Assembly: GCA_016220085.1 (NCBI GenBank)
Contig: JACRIN010000006.1
Coordinates: forward strand, 1 to 64,000
DNA length: 64,000 nucleotides
From: Planctomycetota bacterium
GTDB taxonomy: Bacteria > Planctomycetota > UBA1135 > GCA-002686595
Reading direction: 5' to 3'
This document shows positions 60,286-64,000 of the stretch, piece by piece. The position numbers and the translations under genes are program-made. Under the pieces are notes generated by a model that saw only the letters and a program-made list of their open reading frames with translations, was not told the DNA's origin and made no database searches. Position 1 is the first letter of the stretch. Every line of letters starts with the position of its first letter.

Positions 60286-61719
60286 ATGACGGTTTCGACC
60301 CCCCGACGCGCGCTGCTCTCCGCCTGCCTGGCCACGATGTTGGGCGCGGGAGCCCTCAACGGCTGCGCTGGCCCGCGGGAAGTCTCCGAGCCCGGCGAGA
60401 AACCCGCGCTGACCGCCGAGGAGTTGCGCGCGTTGCTCCAACAGCACACGATCCAGCCGGTCAACGCCGTCGAGGGCGACGACCCGAATGCGCCGGTCGA
60501 CCCGACGATGCAGGACTACGCCGACCCGGCGAAAGCGGCGGCGCTGGCCTCGGATCCCCAAGGGTCTGGAGCGGAGCCCGACGCTCCGAAGCCGGCCCCC
60601 GAGCTGCCGGCGGAGAACCCGTACCTCGTCTTCGGCGAGCGCATCAAGGTCAATCCGGACGGGACGATCACCAAACCCTTCCCGCTGCGCAACGGCACCG
60701 GCGACAAGCTGCGCGACCTGATCGTCAACTACGGCAACTTCCCGCTGTGGAGCGAGACGCTCGGGCCGGGTCCGTCGACGCCGAACACGGTCAAGCTCGA
60801 TCTGCTCGCGGGCTGGGACGTCGAGCTCTACCAGGACCTGCGCGCGCCCGGCGCCGCCGCGACGCCCGCGGCGCTCGCGGACTGGCTGGTGGTGACCGCG
60901 GGCGCCGACCTGCTCTCGGAGGTCGAGGACTTCATCAACCTGTTCGCCGCCGGCGTGCCGCAGATCGAGATCGAGGCCAAGGTGGTCGAGATCGCGCTCT
61001 CCGACATCCTCGACATCGGAATCAAGCCGGTCACCGGCAAGCCGATCTTCGACGCGCCGGGCTCGAACACGTTCATCCGCGGGCTGGACTACGCGCTGCC
61101 GAACTCCGCCGACGGCGTCGAAGCGCTGTTGACCCTCGGGTCGATCCAAGACGGGCTCGCGTTCAACGCGATCATCGAAGCGGTCCAAGGCCGACAGAAC
61201 GTCTCGATCATCAACCAGCCCAAGATCGCCGTGCGCGAGGGGAATCGAGCCGAAATCAGCTCGATCACCAAAGTGCCGTACCTGCAGGTCACCGGCATCA
61301 ACGCGACGGGCGGGTATGGCGCGCAGATCGGCTACCAGGAAGTCGGCGTCAAGCTCTACGTGATCCCGCGCGTCGTCGGGACGCAGACCGTAGCGCTGAA
61401 CATCGACATCGAGGCTTCCCAGCAAACCGGATCGGCCGTCGCCCTGGTCGCCTCGACCGGTGAGGAAGTGCAGGTGCCGGTGCTGTCGACGCGCGCGGCG
61501 AAGACGATCGTCTACCTGCAACCGGGCCAGGCGGTGATCCTCGGCGGCTTGATCACCGAGCGCACCGTCGACCGCGTCAACAAGGTCCCGTTGCTCGGCG
61601 ACATCCCGATCCTCCAGTACCTGTTCCGTTCGACGACGAAGAGCAAGGAGCAGACGAACGTGCTCTTCTTCATCCGCCCGCGGATCCTGCAGGGCGTCGA
61701 CCTCCACCGTCAGTTCTGA
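60286..61719 (+). CDS. Secretin (GspD/PilQ-type outer-membrane channel)
   Basis: The 477-residue lipoprotein has lipobox ALNGC after a signal peptide from ATG 60286. An N-terminal region of about 190 residues contains a small N-domain, then the secretin core: VPQIEIEAKVVEIALSDILDIGI, INQPKIAVREGNRAEI, GVKLYVIPRV and the family signature VPLLGDIPILQYLFR. Secretins form multimeric outer-membrane gates for type II secretion or type IV pili. The protein is short, lacking several N-terminal N-domains of GspD. A GspK-like pseudopilin follows, favouring a type II secretion-like system whose other parts are not in the window. Confidence 0.92.
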   Translation: MTVSTPRRALLSACLATMLGAGALNGCAGPREVSEPGEKPALTAEELRALLQQHTIQPVNAVEGDDPNAPVDPTMQDYADPAKAAALASDPQGSGAEPDAPKPAPELPAENPYLVFGERIKVNPDGTITKPFPLRNGTGDKLRDLIVNYGNFPLWSETLGPGPSTPNTVKLDLLAGWDVELYQDLRAPGAAATPAALADWLVVTAGADLLSEVEDFINLFAAGVPQIEIEAKVVEIALSDILDIGIKPVTGKPIFDAPGSNTFIRGLDYALPNSADGVEALLTLGSIQDGLAFNAIIEAVQGRQNVSIINQPKIAVREGNRAEISSITKVPYLQVTGINATGGYGAQIGYQEVGVKLYVIPRVVGTQTVALNIDIEASQQTGSAVALVASTGEEVQVPVLSTRAAKTIVYLQPGQAVILGGLITERTVDRVNKVPLLGDIPILQYLFRSTTKSKEQTNVLFFIRPRILQGVDLHRQF

Positions 61720-61909
61720 GCGCCTCGGCCGGCGCGTGCGACTTCGGCCGGTCGGCGCGCTCGCTCCCGACGCGAGCCAAGACCGCGCGTCCGCCCGATT
61801 TCGGCCGGCGTCGGGGAGTGAGCGTGGCGGGGGTCCGAGGGCGGGTCTAGACTCGCGGCTCGCCGCGCGCATCGGGAAGATCGGCCAACGCCGCGCGTCG
61901 ACTTCCTCC

Positions 61910-63493
61910 ATGCATCCGTCGTCGTTCCGTTCGAGGCGCCGCGGCTCGGCGCTGTTGCTCGCGCTGCTGGTGCTCCTGATCCTGCTCGCGATCATGGCGC
62001 AGCTCGTATTCGGCACGAAGAGCGACGCGGACGTCGCGCGCAACGACATCGCGCTGACGACGATGGACCTGGCGATCGAGTCGTCCTTGCTCGAGGTGTT
62101 CGATCGGTTGAAGACCGACGGCGAGAGCGCGGGCGCCAGCTCCGGTTCCGGCGCGGCGCCGACCGATACCGGCGCGGCGGCGGCCCCCGGCGCGACCTCC
62201 AACGCGGCGGGAGGTGCAGGCGGCGAGCAACAGGGCTCGGTCGACTCCCGCGAGGATCCGTGGGGGCGTCCGCAGCGCACGTCGATCAACGAGATCGAGC
62301 TGCGGGTCGTCGTGCAGGACGAGGACAGCAAGCTCAACGTCCTCGGCATGCTCGCCGCGAACCAGGCCGAGGCCGAGAAGTGCTTCGACCGCGTGCAGCG
62401 CACGATCGACGCGTTCCGCGAAGGCACCGACTCGGACATCGATCCGTCGAGCGCGCGCACGATGGCCGAAGCGATGCGCGACTACATGAAAGACCGCTCG
62501 CGGCAGGTGCTGCCGAAGCCGCACTTGCTCTCGGACGACGAGAAGGTGCCCGATCAAGGGCTCGCGATCTCGCTCGACGAGTTCGCGGTGCTCGAACCGT
62601 TCGACGAGTCGATGTTCCGCGACTTCCGCGAGCCCGATGGACGGATCGTGCACTCGCTCGGCTCGTTCCTGACGACGTGGACGTCGTTGTCCGCCGGCGG
62701 CGCCGCGAGCGGCGGGGCGAGCGGCTCCGGTGGCGCGGCGCCCAGCGGTGGTGCGAACGATCCGGCCGCGGGCGACGCGAACACCGATGGCCAAGGCGGC
62801 GAGGGCGGCGACCAACCGCCGGGCGAGGGCGGCGACGTCGGCGACGCGGGCAGCGGCGCGAACTCCGGCCAATCGGGCGACCAAGGCAGCGGTGCGCAAG
62901 GTGGCGCGAACCAAGTCGGCGGCCAGACGAGCGCGGCGAGCAAGTACGGAGTCGCGGTCAACGTCAACACCGCTCCGCCGGCGCTCTTGAAGTCGCTGAT
63001 CGACGACCGCGACATCCCCAGTCGCTTCTGGGACAAGGTGATCGAGTACCGCAACCTCGAGGAGGAGTCCGAGGAGACCGACACCAGCACCACCGCGTCG
63101 GAGCCCGAGCCGGTGTACGACGAGTACGGCGAGGAAGTGATCCAGCGGCAGGTCTTCGATTCGCTCGACGAGCTCCGTGAGGTCGACGGTTATGAGAACC
63201 TCGACGGCGCGGCGCGGGCGCAGCTCGATCAGTTGTTGACCACCGAGAGCCAAGTCTTCACGATCATGATCACCGCGCGCAAGTCGACCGGGCTCGAGGA
63301 TCCGACGCGCGGCGGCATGCGCGATCCCGAGGAGCGCGAGGATCTGATCGCGAACACGCTGACGCGCACGGTTCGCTGCGTCGTCTGGCGTCGCAAGTCG
63401 GGCGAAAACCTCACGATCGTGCCGTTGGTGCGCTGGGAAGTCGTCGACTACATGCCGCTCGTCGTCGAGGACTTCCCCGACGATCGTCGCTGA
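61910..63493 (+). CDS. gspK: GspK-like minor pseudopilin with Gly-rich insert
   Basis: The 527-residue protein has a prepilin-like start, basic SRRRG followed by SALLLALLVLLILLAIMAQLVFGT, without the Glu at position 5, as in GspK. The C-terminal part has the GspK SAM-like signature VAVNVNTAPPALLKSLI and LDELREVDGYENL. A Gly/Ala/Ser/Asp/Gln-rich low-complexity stretch (about 260-343) interrupts the domain. GspK caps the type II pseudopilus tip. The start is ATG 61910, the first that gives the prepilin motif. It lies 190 bases after the secretin gene, and its stop overlaps the next start as TGATG. Confidence 0.88.
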   Translation: MHPSSFRSRRRGSALLLALLVLLILLAIMAQLVFGTKSDADVARNDIALTTMDLAIESSLLEVFDRLKTDGESAGASSGSGAAPTDTGAAAAPGATSNAAGGAGGEQQGSVDSREDPWGRPQRTSINEIELRVVVQDEDSKLNVLGMLAANQAEAEKCFDRVQRTIDAFREGTDSDIDPSSARTMAEAMRDYMKDRSRQVLPKPHLLSDDEKVPDQGLAISLDEFAVLEPFDESMFRDFREPDGRIVHSLGSFLTTWTSLSAGGAASGGASGSGGAAPSGGANDPAAGDANTDGQGGEGGDQPPGEGGDVGDAGSGANSGQSGDQGSGAQGGANQVGGQTSAASKYGVAVNVNTAPPALLKSLIDDRDIPSRFWDKVIEYRNLEEESEETDTSTTASEPEPVYDEYGEEVIQRQVFDSLDELREVDGYENLDGAARAQLDQLLTTESQVFTIMITARKSTGLEDPTRGGMRDPEEREDLIANTLTRTVRCVVWRRKSGENLTIVPLVRWEVVDYMPLVVEDFPDDRR

Positions 63494-64000
63494 TGGCTGC
63501 GAAGCGCGGGCGAGCGAACGGCGCGGTGCGCGCGGCGCGGCTCGAGGTCTTCGACCAGCTCTTCGCCTCGGTCGCGGAGGAGATGGGGGCGGCGCTCTCG
63601 CGCGCGGCGTTCTCGCCGAACATCAAGGAGCGCCGCGACTTCTCGTGCGCGCTGTTCGACGCGCGCGGCCGCATGGTCGCGCAGGCGGCGCACATCCCGA
63701 TCCACCTCGGCTCGATCCCGGCGTGCGTCGCCGCGGCGCGCGAGGACGTCGAGATGCGGCCGGGCGACGCGGTGCTGCTCAACGATCCGTACCGAGGCGG
63801 CACGCACTTGCCCGACGTGACCCTGGTGTCGCCGATCTTCCTCTCGGGGAAGAGCAAGCCCGACTTCTACGCGGCGAATCGCGCGCACCACGCGGACGTC
63901 GGCGGCGCGCATCCGGGCTCGATGGCGCCGGCGCACGACCTGCACGGCGAGGGGTTGGTGATCCCGCCGATCCGGTGGATCGTCGGCGGCGAGCCCGATC
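63493..64000 (+). CDS. Hydantoinase B/oxoprolinase family protein (5' part)
   Basis: This is the first 169 residues of a gene that runs past the window end. The sequence ALSRAAFSPNIKERRDFSCALFDARGRMVAQAAHIPIHLGS, NDPYRGGTHLPDVTLVSPIF and NRAHHADVGGAHPGSM is diagnostic of HyuB, one subunit of ATP-dependent N-methylhydantoinase/acetone carboxylase-type enzymes. ATG 63493 overlaps the GspK-like stop by one base, although the functions look unrelated. A HyuA partner is not in view. Confidence 0.93.
   Translation, partial: MAAKRGRANGAVRAARLEVFDQLFASVAEEMGAALSRAAFSPNIKERRDFSCALFDARGRMVAQAAHIPIHLGSIPACVAAAREDVEMRPGDAVLLNDPYRGGTHLPDVTLVSPIFLSGKSKPDFYAANRAHHADVGGAHPGSMAPAHDLHGEGLVIPPIRWIVGGEPD

Overview
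The window is a very GC-rich (about 70 % by eye), densely coded bacterial chromosome segment. Start codons are often GTG or TTG, and many gene pairs overlap by 1-4 bases (ATGA, GTGA, TTGA, TGATG). It encodes outer-membrane systems (RND efflux, secretin, DUF481 barrel, Lnt and many lipoproteins), so the cell is diderm. Sulfatases, a ribH-nusB-ftsY cluster, a bacterial microcompartment (BMC) locus and a transmembrane sigma-54 activator suggest a Planctomycetota-like or Myxococcota-like organism. This placement is an inference and uncertain, because no rRNA or other decisive marker is present. No tRNA, rRNA, CRISPR array or insertion sequence was seen.

Layout. 1-672: a membrane-protein gene whose 3' end runs into a perfect 77-bp inverted repeat reaching base 1, possibly an assembly fold-back. 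911-2826 (minus): ribH-nusB-ftsY. 3101-11376 (minus): a tripartite RND exporter with two permeases and one membrane-fusion lipoprotein. 11436-14347: moeA and lnt. 14673-15768: a coiled-coil membrane protein and a small membrane protein, bounded by a promoter and an intrinsic terminator. 16216-23623: the elongasome operon mreB-mreC-mreD-PBP2-rodA, with an unusually large PBP2. 23885-29288: a compact BMC operon with two BMC-H, two tandem-domain BMC-T, two BMC-P, one CoA-acylating aldehyde dehydrogenase and two small proteins sharing an ITPxA-type motif, the second fused to an ACT domain of the UPF0237 type.

29301-32310 looks like an accessory insertion. It holds a SIR2-family protein with a zinc tetrad, two orphan Unstab_antitox antitoxins, a frameshifted copy of the 5' end of the UPF0210 gene, and a lipoprotein. 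Intact UPF0210 (32310-33674), the usual partner of UPF0237 ACT proteins, lies just beyond it. 33801-40400: an HD-GYP response regulator, a dense tandem-repeat array, an MFS transporter, a P-loop ATPase, a DUF481 protein, mscL and an uncharacterised gene. 40397-51436: two TPR proteins, two lipoproteins, a sulfatase and a sulfatase-like enzyme with Thr at the nucleophile site. 51911-54510: rpsO-pnp with structured leaders. 54631-59439: a 1,600-residue transmembrane sigma-54 activator. 59684-64000: an exported protein, a secretin, a GspK-like pseudopilin and the start of a hydantoinase B gene.

The strongest candidates for something new are the BMC operon (Cys-rich tail on its only enzyme, the ITPxA protein pair, the link to UPF0237/UPF0210), the accessory block that splits that pair, and the membrane-embedded sigma-54 activator. 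Promoters recur with the form TTGnnn-16/18-TAnnCT followed by CC. A few start codons lie only nine bases after the -10 box, implying leaderless or near-leaderless messages.
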